64,000 nt of DNA, taken from positions 81,346 through 145,345 of the forward strand of contig BMWJ01000016.1 in the NCBI GenBank assembly GCA_014651175.1, in the 5' to 3' direction. The translations under genes and the position numbers were made by a program. A model generated the notes under the pieces. The model had not been told where the DNA came from and did not search any database. It saw only the letters and a program-made list of their open reading frames with translations. Source of the stretch: Streptomyces clavifer (GTDB lineage: Bacteria; Actinomycetota; Actinomycetes; Streptomycetales; Streptomycetaceae). Shown piece by piece: positions 53,941 to 62,003 of this stretch (its first letter is position 1; each line of letters begins with the position of its first letter).

Positions 53941-54096
53941 GGCTCCCCTCTCGGTTGGCGGCTACCGATACTTCCGCACCGTGCGGCCCGTCGGAGGTGT
54001 ACGACGCGCCGGTGTCCGGGGGGAATCACAGGGAACGGTCCCGGCGGACCGGGGCCGGGCAGGGGCGCAGGCCTTCGGCGGAGCCGACCGGTCGCG

Positions 54097-54744
54097 CTAT
54101 TCGGTGCGTCCGGCCCTGACACCACCCTCCTGCTTGTGGGACCTTCGGGACACCCGGATCCAGACGAAGACCAGGAGCGCGATGACGGCTGCCGCGAGAA
54201 CGACCTTGGAGTAGGCGGAGACGTAGGTGGAGACGACCTCCCACTGCGCTCCGAGGAAGTATCCGGCCAGCACGAAGGCCGTGTTCCACAGCGCGCTGCC
54301 CAGGGTGGTCAGCGTGAGGAAGATCGGCAGGGGCATGCGCTCGACGCCCGCCGGTACGGAGATCAGGCTGCGGAACACCGGGATCATCCGGCCGAAGAAG
54401 ATCGCCTTGGTGCCGTGGCGTTCGAACCACGCCTCCGTCCTTTCGATGTCCGTGACCTTCACCAGCGGGATCTTGGCCGCGAGGGCGACCGTCCGGTCCC
54501 GGCCCAGTGCGGCGCCTATCCCGTACAGCGCGAGGGCGCCGACGACCGAACCGAGGGTCGTGAACACCAGGGCGGCGAGGAGGCTCATCCGGCCGGTGCT
54601 CGCGGCGAAGCCGGCCAGCGGGAGGATCACCTCGCTGGGCAACGGCGGAAAGAGGTTCTCCAGAGCGATGGCCAGTCCGGCTCCTGGAGCCCCGAGGGTG
54701 CCCATCAGGTCGTTCACCCACTGCGTCACGCCACTGTCGGTCAT
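54097..54744 (-). CDS. DedA family membrane protein
   Basis: A 215-residue membrane protein of the DedA/SNARE-associated family. Conserved blocks: LENLFPPLPSEVILPLAGFAA, LGSVVGALALYGIGAALGRD, RHGTKAIFFGRMIPVFRSLISVPAGVERMPLPIF and a terminal double helix (VVLAAAVIALLVFVWIRVSRR). Members act in membrane homeostasis as phospholipid or undecaprenyl-phosphate flippases (family knowledge). The ATG at 54744 fits the family; a longer upstream frame lacks hydrophobic pattern. Separated from the crtY promoter by 156 bp. Confidence 0.92.
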   Translation of the reverse strand: MTDSGVTQWVNDLMGTLGAPGAGLAIALENLFPPLPSEVILPLAGFAASTGRMSLLAALVFTTLGSVVGALALYGIGAALGRDRTVALAAKIPLVKVTDIERTEAWFERHGTKAIFFGRMIPVFRSLISVPAGVERMPLPIFLTLTTLGSALWNTAFVLAGYFLGAQWEVVSTYVSAYSKVVLAAAVIALLVFVWIRVSRRSHKQEGGVRAGRTE

Positions 54745-54847
54745 GCGGACCACGGTAGCGATCCCAACCTGAAGCGATCCTGAAGCGGCCGGGGGACCGC
54801 CACGCCGAGGTCGGGAAGCGGCACGGCGTGCCGCCTCGCTGGGAGAA

Positions 54848-54884
54848 CGGCGGCGGGGCGCTTCGGCGTCGCGCCCCACCGCCG
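54848..54884 (-). terminator. Hairpin after the ThuA/DUF1080 operon
   Basis: A 14-bp stem with one mismatch (54848-54861 with 54871-54884) and 9-base loop lie 72 bp after the stop of the ThuA/DUF1080/ricin gene and before the DedA promoter region. Confidence 0.6.
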
Positions 54885-54955
54885 TCACCGGACCGCTGTC
54901 GCGGCCGGATCCGCCGGCACCGCCTCCCGAGGTGACGACGGAGTCGAGAGGCCGC

Positions 54956-56713
54956 TCAGCCGGGCAGGATCCACTTCTGGTTGGCGGCGGCGAGGCAGGT
55001 CCAGAGGTGGAGCCTGGTGCCGTCGGCCGAGGAGACGCCGGATGCGTCGAGGCATTTGCCGGACTGCGGGTTCTTCAGGGTTCCGTCGGGCTGCGGTACC
55101 CATTTCTGGGCGCCGGTGTTGTTGCAGCCGTAGAGCTGGACCTTGGTGCCGTCGGCGGTGGCGCCGCCGCTGATGTCCATGCACTTGCCGAGTGCGCGCA
55201 GTGTGTCGTCGGTGGCGATCGTCCAGGTCTGGGCCGCCGACTGGTTGCAGGTCCAGAGCTGGATCTGTGTGCCGTCCGTGCTCGCCCCGTTGGCGACGTC
55301 GACGCACTTGCCGCCGAAGCCCGTGATGGCGCCGGCCTTCGGGCCGGTGGTACCTCCGAGTTCCTTGATGCGGATGTTGCGGAAGGACACGTCGTCGCCG
55401 TCGCCGTGGTTCTGCAGGCCGATATGTCCCTGTCGGAGGCTGCGGGCGGGGACGGTGTTGGTGAAGTCGTTGATCTCGACTCCGTTGAGGTACACCCGCA
55501 GGCGCTCGCCCTCGACCCGGATCTCGTAGGTGTTCCACTCGCCGGGAGGGTTCAGCGCCCTGTCGCGGGCGTTCGTTTCGGCGGACCTGAAGCCGTAGAC
55601 GGAGCCTGTCGTGCGGTCCGGGGCGTCCGTGGCGTCGATCTGGATCTCGTACCCGTTGTCGACGGCCGACCAGGGGTCGTCCGAGGCCGGGAAGCCGACG
55701 AGGACACCGGAGTTGTCGTCACCGGCCTGCCGCCAGTCGAGCTTCAGTGAGTAGGAGGTGAACTCCTTGGCCTGGTACCACATCATTCCGAGACCGCCCT
55801 GTGAGGTGAGGGTGGAGTCGGCGTTCGCGAAGGAGCCCGGCCCGGCCTGCTTCCAGCCCAACGTTCCCGCGGTCCCGAAGAGCGTGGTGTAGCCGGTCTC
55901 CGGGCGGCAGTCCGCCTCGGTCGTTCCGGCGGACCAGCGGATGCCGCCGAGCAGATGGCGGCGGAAGGACGGGTCGGCGTAGGACTCCTCGGTGTGGCCG
56001 CCACCGGTGTAGAAGGCGCGGCCGCCCTGATAGTCCTTGCACCAGGCGATGGGGTGGTCGCCGCCCATGGAACCGCCGCTGTAGCTGGACTCGTCGAGGG
56101 AGGCCAGCACATGGGCGGTGGTGCGCGGGTTGGTGCGGTAGTCGTACCACTCGTCGGTCCGCTGCCAGGCAGGGCCGAGATGGGCGGTGGCGTCGTGGGC
56201 GCGGTCCTCCACCTTCACCGTCGCGGGCTGGATCGCCGGATGCGACTGGAACAGGGCGCCTGCCAGCCCCGCGTACCAGCTCCAGTCGTATTCCGTGTCG
56301 GCTGCCGCGTGGATGCCGACGTAGCCTCCGCCCGCCGCGATGTAGCCCTCGAAAGCGGTCTGCTGGGCGGCGTTCAGCACGTCGCCCGTCGTGGAGAGGA
56401 AGACGACGCTCTCGTAGCCGTCCAGGTTGGCCGGGGTGAACGCGGTGGCGTCCTCCGTCGCCGTGACGGTGAAGTTGTTGGCGGTCCCCAGTGCGCGCAG
56501 GGCGGCGACGCCCTCGTCGATGGAGGAGTGGCGGAAACCGGCGGTCTTGGAGAAGACCAGCACGTCGTACGCGGGGTCGGCGACCGCCGGCGCCGGGCGG
56601 GCGGACGGGGCCGGTCCGGCCTCGGCTGCCGTGGAGGCGGTCGCGGGCAGAGCGGCTGCCGCGAGCAGGCCGCAGACGGCCCGGGCAGCGAGGTGTACGA
56701 GTCGTCCGCTCAT
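54956..56713 (-). CDS. Secreted ThuA-like/DUF1080/ricin-lectin protein
   Basis: A 585-residue exported protein. Signal peptide 1-30 (LAARAVCGLLAAAALPATAS). Residues 47-265 are ThuA-like (YDVLVFSKTAGFRHSSIDEG, YIAAGGGYVGIHAAADTEYDW, GDHPIAWCKDYQGGRAFYTG). Residues 272-452 match DUF1080, now linked to 3-keto-disaccharide cleavage: GWKQAGPGSFANAD, SYSLKLDWRQAGDDNSGVLV, NGYEIQIDATD, GEWNTYEIRVEGERLRVYLNGVEI, GHIGLQNHGDGDDVSFRNI. Residues 462-584 are a ricin trefoil whose DNA is almost identical to that of the upstream gene. The ATG overlaps the stop of the PQQ-dehydrogenase gene, so both secreted proteins are made together. Confidence 0.87.
   Translation of the reverse strand: MSGRLVHLAARAVCGLLAAAALPATASTAAEAGPAPSARPAPAVADPAYDVLVFSKTAGFRHSSIDEGVAALRALGTANNFTVTATEDATAFTPANLDGYESVVFLSTTGDVLNAAQQTAFEGYIAAGGGYVGIHAAADTEYDWSWYAGLAGALFQSHPAIQPATVKVEDRAHDATAHLGPAWQRTDEWYDYRTNPRTTAHVLASLDESSYSGGSMGGDHPIAWCKDYQGGRAFYTGGGHTEESYADPSFRRHLLGGIRWSAGTTEADCRPETGYTTLFGTAGTLGWKQAGPGSFANADSTLTSQGGLGMMWYQAKEFTSYSLKLDWRQAGDDNSGVLVGFPASDDPWSAVDNGYEIQIDATDAPDRTTGSVYGFRSAETNARDRALNPPGEWNTYEIRVEGERLRVYLNGVEINDFTNTVPARSLRQGHIGLQNHGDGDDVSFRNIRIKELGGTTGPKAGAITGFGGKCVDVANGASTDGTQIQLWTCNQSAAQTWTIATDDTLRALGKCMDISGGATADGTKVQLYGCNNTGAQKWVPQPDGTLKNPQSGKCLDASGVSSADGTRLHLWTCLAAANQKWILPG
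54963..55327 (-). repeat. 365-bp direct repeat, copy A (ricin module)
   Basis: This segment encodes the ricin-type lectin domain of the ThuA/DUF1080 protein. It is identical to 56714-57078 except for one base (C at 55013, T at 56764), and both boundaries fall sharply at the end of the lectin coding region. Same orientation as copy B, 1751 bp apart. Confidence 0.95.
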
Positions 56714-59532
56714 GGCAGGATCCACTTCTGGTTGGCGGCGGCGAGGCAGGTCCAGAGGTGGAGTCTGGTGCCGTCGGCCGAGGAGACGCCGGATGCGTCG
56801 AGGCATTTGCCGGACTGCGGGTTCTTCAGGGTTCCGTCGGGCTGCGGTACCCATTTCTGGGCGCCGGTGTTGTTGCAGCCGTAGAGCTGGACCTTGGTGC
56901 CGTCGGCGGTGGCGCCGCCGCTGATGTCCATGCACTTGCCGAGTGCGCGCAGTGTGTCGTCGGTGGCGATCGTCCAGGTCTGGGCCGCCGACTGGTTGCA
57001 GGTCCAGAGCTGGATCTGTGTGCCGTCCGTGCTCGCCCCGTTGGCGACGTCGACGCACTTGCCGCCGAAGCCCGTGATCCGGCCGCTGCGTGCGGGCGTG
57101 TCACCGGTGCTGAACGTGAAGTCGTCGAGGTCGAAGAGGGATCCGCTGCCGCCCTTGAAGACGAGGTAGAGCGTGGTGGTGCCGGAAGGGCGGTCGGTGA
57201 GGTTCGCGGTCACGTTCCGGAACGTCTCCCAGCCGCCGGTGACGGGGACGGCCGCGGAGCCGATGAGGGTGCCGGTGGGGGAGCCGGTCCGGACCTCCAG
57301 GGTGCCCCCGCTGCCGCCGGAGGAGACCCTCGCGGTCAGCGAGGTGGCGTTGCCGAGGATGTACGGCTCGAAGGAGATCCAGTCACCGTTGTCGATGGTC
57401 CCGACCGTCTTCCCGCCGTTCGCCGCCGCTTTGTCGATGACCGTCACGCCGGCGGAGCCGCCGTAGTGCTCGACCTGGCGCTTGCTGCCCTGGCTGATGT
57501 TCTGGTCGTGGGTGGTGAGGGCGGGCTGGCCGTTCGCCCCCTTGTCGGTGTATTCGGCGTCCCAGACGCCGAAGATGTTCGCGTTGGGGTCGTGTTCACC
57601 GTCGGCGATGGTCTGTACGGTGCCGGAGCAGCCGGTGGCGGAGGTCTGCGGGTGGCCGTGGCTGTCGTGGCCGACGATGAACGTGACCTTGACCCTGGAG
57701 CAGTCGATCGTGCCGTCCTCGGGGTCGGTGACGGTCACCTTGAAGGGGACGGCGGCGCCCGGGTCGATGATGGCGCCGTCGGCCGGAAGCTCCAGGCGGA
57801 CCGTCGGCGCCGTGTTGCCGACGGTGACGACGACGGAGGCGGTCGCGGTGTTCCCGGTTCCGTCGGAGAGCGTCAGCTCCGCGGTGTAACGGCCGTTGGC
57901 GGTGTAGGTGTGCGCCGGGTTCGCCGCGGTCGAGGTGCCTCCGTCGCCGAACTTCCAGGCGTGGCCGAGGGGGTCGCCGTCGGGGTCGGAGCTGCCCGCG
58001 GAGGAGAACTGGACCGTGAGCGGGGCCTTGCCCGAGGTGCGGTCGGCGGTGGCCCTGGCGAGCGGTGAGCGCCCTCCGCTGACGTTCTCGATGCGGTAGA
58101 GCGCACTGTTGGCGTCACCGTTGAAGTACCCGGTGCCGTAGTCGAGGACGTACAGCGCACCGTCCGGACCGAACGCCATGTCCATGACCTGGGTGCCCTG
58201 CCAGGGGAACGCGTTGATCGACTGCACGGTTCCGTCGGCGCCCTGCTCGACGCGCTTGATCCACTTGCGGCCGAACTCACCGGCGAAGAAGTCGCCGTCG
58301 AAGCTCTCGGGGAACTTGACCGCGGAGGCCGACGCCGCGTCGTAGCGGTACACGGGGCCGCCCATGGGTGACTCCGAGCCGCTGCCGAACTCGGGTACGG
58401 AGCCGCCGTCGTAGGGGATCCAGGCGGGCTGGGCCGGAGGCAGGTCGGTCAGGCCGGTGTTGTTCGGCGAGGTGTTCCTCGGAGCGGAACAGGAGAAGGC
58501 GGAGCCGGATGCGGAGGTGGCGAAGTCGTAGTCGACATAGGCGTTGTTCTTGCCGGTGCAGTAGGGCCAGCCGTAGTTGCCCGCTGTGGTGATCCGGTTG
58601 AACTCGACCTGGCCCGCGGGCCCCCGGGAGGCGTTGGCGGTCCCCGCGTCGGGGCCGTAGTCACCGACGTAGACGACACCGGTGGGCTTGTCGACGCTCA
58701 TCCGGAACGGGTTGCGGAAGCCCATGGCGTAGATCTCCGGCCTGGTCCTCGCGGTGCCGGGAGCGAAGAGGTTGCCCGGCGGGACGGAGTAGCCGCCGTC
58801 CGCGCCGACCTTGATGCGCAGCACCTTGCCGCGCAGGTCGTTGGTGTTGCCCGACGAACGCTGGGCGTCGTAGGCGGGGTTGCGGTCGGACCGCTCGTCG
58901 AGGGGGGCGTAGCCGTCGGAGGCGAAGGGGTTGCTGTCGTCGCCGGTGGAGAGGTACAGGTTGCCCTGGGCGTCGAAGTCGATGTCGCCGCCGACGTGGC
59001 AGCACAGGCCGCGGCTCGCTGGAACGTCGAGGATCTTCTTCTCGGTGGCGGTGTCGAGCTTGCCGCTCGTCGTGAGGACGAAGCGTGAGAGCCGGTTGAC
59101 GCCGTCGAACAGTGCGAAATCCGCCGCGGAGCCGTTCGCGGGGGCGTCCCCCGCGGGAGTCGAGAGCTTCGGGGCGTAGTAGAGGTAGACGAACCGGTTC
59201 GTGGCGAACCCCGGGTCCACTCCGACGCCCTGCAGGCCTTCCTCGTCGTGCGAGTAGACGTCCAGCTTGCCGGCGACCGCGGTGGCGCCGGCGGCGTCCG
59301 TGAGGCGGAGGGTGCCGTCCCGCGAGGTGTGGAGGACGGACCTGTCGGGCAGGACGGCGAGCGTCATCGGCTCACCGGTCTCGGCCACCCCCTTGGCGAG
59401 GGTGACCTGTTGGAATTCCTCTGCGGCCGCCGGTGCCGCTTCGGCCGGTGTCTGCTGTGCGGTGAGGGCGCCCGCGGCGATGAGCAGGGTGCAGACGAGC
59501 GCCGCGAGGGGTCGGGTGGGTCTCCTGTGCAC
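56710..59532 (-). CDS. Secreted PQQ-type sugar dehydrogenase with PKD, CBM6-like and ricin domains
   Basis: A 940-residue exported protein from GTG 59532 (GGAGGATTCGC ahead). Signal peptide about 1-32. Residues 40-480 are a glucose/sorbosone dehydrogenase propeller: MTLAVLPDRSVLHTSRDGTL, GLQGVGVDPGFATNRFVYLYYAP, CCHVGGDIDFDAQGNLYLSTGDD, RGKVLRIKV, MGFRNPFRMSVDK, GNYGWPYC, DMAFGPDGALYVLDYG. Residues 488-572 are a PKD domain (HAWKFGDGGTSTAANPAHTY), 573-685 an Ig-like region, 690-808 a CBM6-like sandwich (DNGDWISFEPYILGN, DLDDFTF), 818-940 a ricin trefoil. It probably oxidises a polymer-derived sugar outside the cell. The cofactor source and electron acceptor are not visible. Confidence 0.87.
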   Translation of the reverse strand: MHRRPTRPLAALVCTLLIAAGALTAQQTPAEAAPAAAEEFQQVTLAKGVAETGEPMTLAVLPDRSVLHTSRDGTLRLTDAAGATAVAGKLDVYSHDEEGLQGVGVDPGFATNRFVYLYYAPKLSTPAGDAPANGSAADFALFDGVNRLSRFVLTTSGKLDTATEKKILDVPASRGLCCHVGGDIDFDAQGNLYLSTGDDSNPFASDGYAPLDERSDRNPAYDAQRSSGNTNDLRGKVLRIKVGADGGYSVPPGNLFAPGTARTRPEIYAMGFRNPFRMSVDKPTGVVYVGDYGPDAGTANASRGPAGQVEFNRITTAGNYGWPYCTGKNNAYVDYDFATSASGSAFSCSAPRNTSPNNTGLTDLPPAQPAWIPYDGGSVPEFGSGSESPMGGPVYRYDAASASAVKFPESFDGDFFAGEFGRKWIKRVEQGADGTVQSINAFPWQGTQVMDMAFGPDGALYVLDYGTGYFNGDANSALYRIENVSGGRSPLARATADRTSGKAPLTVQFSSAGSSDPDGDPLGHAWKFGDGGTSTAANPAHTYTANGRYTAELTLSDGTGNTATASVVVTVGNTAPTVRLELPADGAIIDPGAAVPFKVTVTDPEDGTIDCSRVKVTFIVGHDSHGHPQTSATGCSGTVQTIADGEHDPNANIFGVWDAEYTDKGANGQPALTTHDQNISQGSKRQVEHYGGSAGVTVIDKAAANGGKTVGTIDNGDWISFEPYILGNATSLTARVSSGGSGGTLEVRTGSPTGTLIGSAAVPVTGGWETFRNVTANLTDRPSGTTTLYLVFKGGSGSLFDLDDFTFSTGDTPARSGRITGFGGKCVDVANGASTDGTQIQLWTCNQSAAQTWTIATDDTLRALGKCMDISGGATADGTKVQLYGCNNTGAQKWVPQPDGTLKNPQSGKCLDASGVSSADGTRLHLWTCLAAANQKWILP
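56714..57078 (-). repeat. 365-bp direct repeat, copy B (ricin module)
   Basis: Encodes the ricin-type lectin domain of the PQQ dehydrogenase. 364 of 365 bases equal copy A at 54963-55327, including silent codon positions, which points to recent duplication or gene conversion rather than protein-level selection. Confidence 0.95.
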
Positions 59533-60293
59533 GCGAATCCTCCGTATGGTGACGGGGTCGAGGTGGAGCACAGGCGCGCGCCGTCGCGCCGGGGAGGACC
59601 GGGTGCCCACAGGGGGAGGGGAGGGCACCCGGTCCTTGTCGTCCGGTTCAGATCAGGAAGGTAATGGCTTTTACACCGGCCAGATACCCCTTTGACGCGC
59701 CGGGTCGCAACTTTCTCTAGTAGCGGGACAAAGCTGCTGGGTGGGCTCCTGGGTCGCCGGAGGAATCCACGGCGATCCCACATGCCGGTCCACAGCATGG
59801 AGTCGGTGGTGCGACCACCGGGCCCGCCGGCCTCTCGGGGCCGTCGCGACGCCCGCCCATGGGTCGGCCGGACCGCCGGGGCGGGGCCTCGGCGGACGTG
59901 CAGCCGCGTGCAGCGCGCTCGCCTTCTCAGGTCAGCCGCGCGACCAGCCGTCCGGCTCGCCGGGTGCGCGTTCCGCGGCCGCTGCTGCAAGCTGTCGCCG
60001 GACGCGGTCACCTCGATACGGCTGCTGTGCACGGCAGTTGTCACGCCTCAGCGGCCCGGCGCCACCGTGCGGTCCCGTTTGCCGGGGCCGGGCCAAGGGC
60101 GGTGAGTCGTCGCCCCACGGTGTGAAGGCCTGCGGCTCGTGATCGGGAGGGCGGATCGGTGCCGAGCAGGCGTGTGGGGCGCGCGACGAGGTTCACGGGG
60201 CCGTCGACGAGATCGCCGGGGGAGCCGTCGGAGAGGCGGCAGCCGGGCGGCCCCGTGCCCCTCCCGGGGGCACGGGGCCGGCACTGCGGCGGG
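59533..60293. other. Intergenic region upstream of the PQQ dehydrogenase operon, no gene seen
   Basis: About 760 bp between the PQQ dehydrogenase start and the DUF4235 stop. The part nearest the dehydrogenase (about 59655-59740) is relatively AT-rich and should hold its promoter; AACTTTCT (59709-59716) and ACAAAGCT (59728-59735) form an imperfect dyad there that could be an operator. The remainder shows only Arg/Gly-rich frames with no family pattern. Confidence 0.45.
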
Positions 60294-60560
60294 TCACCCC
60301 GGCCAGGTGCCCGTGAGTCGCCGCGTGGCCACGGCACCCGATCGATCGATCGAGGCCTTGACCACGGCGAAGATGGCGCCCTGGAGGGCGGCGGCGAGCA
60401 TGATCTGCCGCCAGGAACGGTCTTCGTCCGTTGCGTCGGGGGCGTCGCCCTCACCCTCGATGACCTTCCACGCCTGCTTGAACACGGCGGTCGCGATCAG
60501 GCCGCCCGCCGCGCCGAGGGCCAGCCCGACCGGTTTGTACGCGATCGTGGACGCCTTCAT
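60294..60560 (-). CDS. DUF4235 membrane protein
   Basis: An 88-residue protein: KASTIAYKPVGLALGAAGGLIATAVFKQAWK, then a polar acidic loop (GEGDAPDATDEDRSW) and LAAALQGAIFAVVKASIDRSGAVATRRLTGTWPG, a two-helix hairpin typical of DUF4235. ATG at 60560 overlaps the DUF3618 stop (ATGA). It is the last of a three-gene actinobacterial envelope operon; function unknown. Confidence 0.9.
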   Translation of the reverse strand: MKASTIAYKPVGLALGAAGGLIATAVFKQAWKVIEGEGDAPDATDEDRSWRQIMLAAALQGAIFAVVKASIDRSGAVATRRLTGTWPG

Positions 60561-61039
60561 CGATTTCCCCGGCTGTGGCGCACCAGCAGGAAGGCGGCGA
60601 GCAGCGCGCCGCCCACGAGGAGCGGGGTGCGGTTGGCCCGCGCGAGCGACGCGGCCCGGTCGGCCTTCTCGAGCAGCGGATCGGGAGCCTTGTCCGCCAC
60701 GTACTGTCCTGCCCGGGTCGCGGACTCCCGTACCTGGGCCGCTGCCTGGGCCGTCTTCTCCAGGACGGGATCGGGCGTCCTGTCCTTGACGAGTTGCGTG
60801 GCCTGCTCCGTCTTCCCGCGGATCTGGTCGGCCACCAGGGCGGCCTTCTCCGAGGCCTGTTCCCTCGCGGCGGCCGCCTTCTCCTTCGCCTGTGCCTTCA
60901 CGTCGGCCTTGGCGGCCAGGGCCTCGACGGTGTGCCCGAGTTCGTCGCGGGTGTGCTCGACCTGCTCACGCAGCTTCTCGGGACTGGAGGCGTCGGGGAC
61001 GGGAGTGCCTATGTTGGTCCGGGACTCTTCGTTGTTCAT
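60557..61039 (-). CDS. DUF3618 protein
   Basis: A 160-residue protein. The DUF3618 block SPEKLREQVEHTRDELGHTVEALAAKADVKAQAK at about residues 19-52 is followed by a long Ala/Lys/Glu-rich helical stretch, likely coiled coil, and a C-terminal membrane helix (TPLLVGGALLAAFLLVRHSRG). It overlaps the holin-like gene upstream and DUF4235 downstream by ATGA at both ends. The repeated KTEQATQLV/KTAQAAAQV segments suggest a rod that spans from the membrane. Function unknown. Confidence 0.9.
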   Translation of the reverse strand: MNNEESRTNIGTPVPDASSPEKLREQVEHTRDELGHTVEALAAKADVKAQAKEKAAAAREQASEKAALVADQIRGKTEQATQLVKDRTPDPVLEKTAQAAAQVRESATRAGQYVADKAPDPLLEKADRAASLARANRTPLLVGGALLAAFLLVRHSRGNR

Positions 61040-61449
61040 CGGTGTGCCCTTTCCTTGATCTCGGCCAGATCGGCCTTGACGCTGTCGACGGTCTGTTCGG
61101 GGGTGGGTGAGCCGGCCTCGGCGATCTGCTTCTTTCCGGCCAGGGCGGCCGTAGTCGCCACTGCCGCCAGTACCGCTGAGACGATCAGGGCGGACGCCCA
61201 TACCGGCAGTACCAGCGCGAGGGCCGCGATACAGGTCACGATCAGAGCCTGGGCCGCCAGGATGCCGACGAGGCCGGCTGCGCCGAAGAGACCGCCGCCC
61301 TTCCCGAAGTGCCTGCCCTTCTCGGTCATCTCCGCCCGGGCCAGCTGCATTTCCTCGCGTACCAGCTCCGAAATCTGCTGCGAGGCCCGCGAAACCAGCA
61401 CGCTCACCGGTTCGTCGGTGGCGTGTTTCTGCTGCTCTGCCGTACTCAT
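61036..61449 (-). CDS. Phage holin family (actinobacterial holin-X-like) membrane protein
   Basis: A 137-residue protein: an amphipathic N-terminus (EPVSVLVSRASQQISELVREEMQLARAEMTEKGRHFG) followed by two membrane helices (AAGLVGILAAQALIVTCIAALALVLPVWAS and ALIVSAVLAAVATTAALAG) and a helical tail that contains SVKADLAEIKERAHR. This is the family annotated as phage holin but found as a housekeeping gene in Streptomyces with DUF3618 and DUF4235. A lytic role is not implied. The ATG at 61449 is the family start. Confidence 0.88.
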   Translation of the reverse strand: MSTAEQQKHATDEPVSVLVSRASQQISELVREEMQLARAEMTEKGRHFGKGGGLFGAAGLVGILAAQALIVTCIAALALVLPVWASALIVSAVLAAVATTAALAGKKQIAEAGSPTPEQTVDSVKADLAEIKERAHR

Positions 61450-62003
61450 CGCTGGGTCACCTTGCCTCACTCGATCTGTTGGAAACCTCGGCGGCCGGCT
61501 CGGAGCGTCCGACGGGCCGGTCAACCGGTTTGCCCCGTGCCGTCCGCCTCGAAGCGAGCCCTTCATGACGAAAGCTCCTCTTTGCGTCGCGTCTGCCGGT
61601 GTCTCGGCTCGACTACCCCGGGACCGGCTCAACACCCATGCCGCCGGGAAGAGCCTCGGCCCACGCCGTCGTAACCGCCCGGGGGCAGCCTTCACGGCCG
61701 TGCTCCGCATGGCCGGGGTGAGGGGACCGGCGGCCGGTTCGGGAGGGCCAGGAGTGCGAAAGTGAGGAAGAGCGGGGAAGTACCGGAACGGCATCGGATC
61801 GCGCGTGCCTGCCGGAGAGCGTGACATCAGGGTGCGCCCGTCTCCGGTCCGCTTACCGGGAGCCCGACGACACCCGCGCGGGGGACCGGAGACACCCGCG
61901 CGGGTCACCTCCGGGGCCGGGCTGAACGGTCAACGCCCCGTGTCCGGTGGGCTCCTGGTGGGGGCGGTCGGCGGAGGGAGCGGCGGCCCATAGGGTGACC
62001 CCC
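61450..62003. other. Divergent intergenic region with a repeated GC-rich 14-mer
   Basis: No gene recognised in 554 bp. GACACCCGCGCGGG occurs twice (61869-61882 and 61891-61904), exactly 22 bp apart, each holding the 10-bp palindrome CCCGCGCGGG. TAGGGT (61991-61996) stands seven bases before the ATG of the AI-2E gene, the spacing of a leaderless promoter. Confidence 0.45.

Noticed and set aside
54963-57078. Insertion sequence or transposon, considered because of the two long direct repeats
   Set aside because: The repeats lie wholly inside coding sequence for lectin domains, have no terminal inverted repeats or target duplications, and no transposase lies between them.
61036-61449. Prophage remnant suggested by the holin-like gene
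   Set aside because: There are no other phage genes, integrase or attachment sites, and this holin-like family with DUF3618 and DUF4235 is a normal Streptomyces envelope operon.
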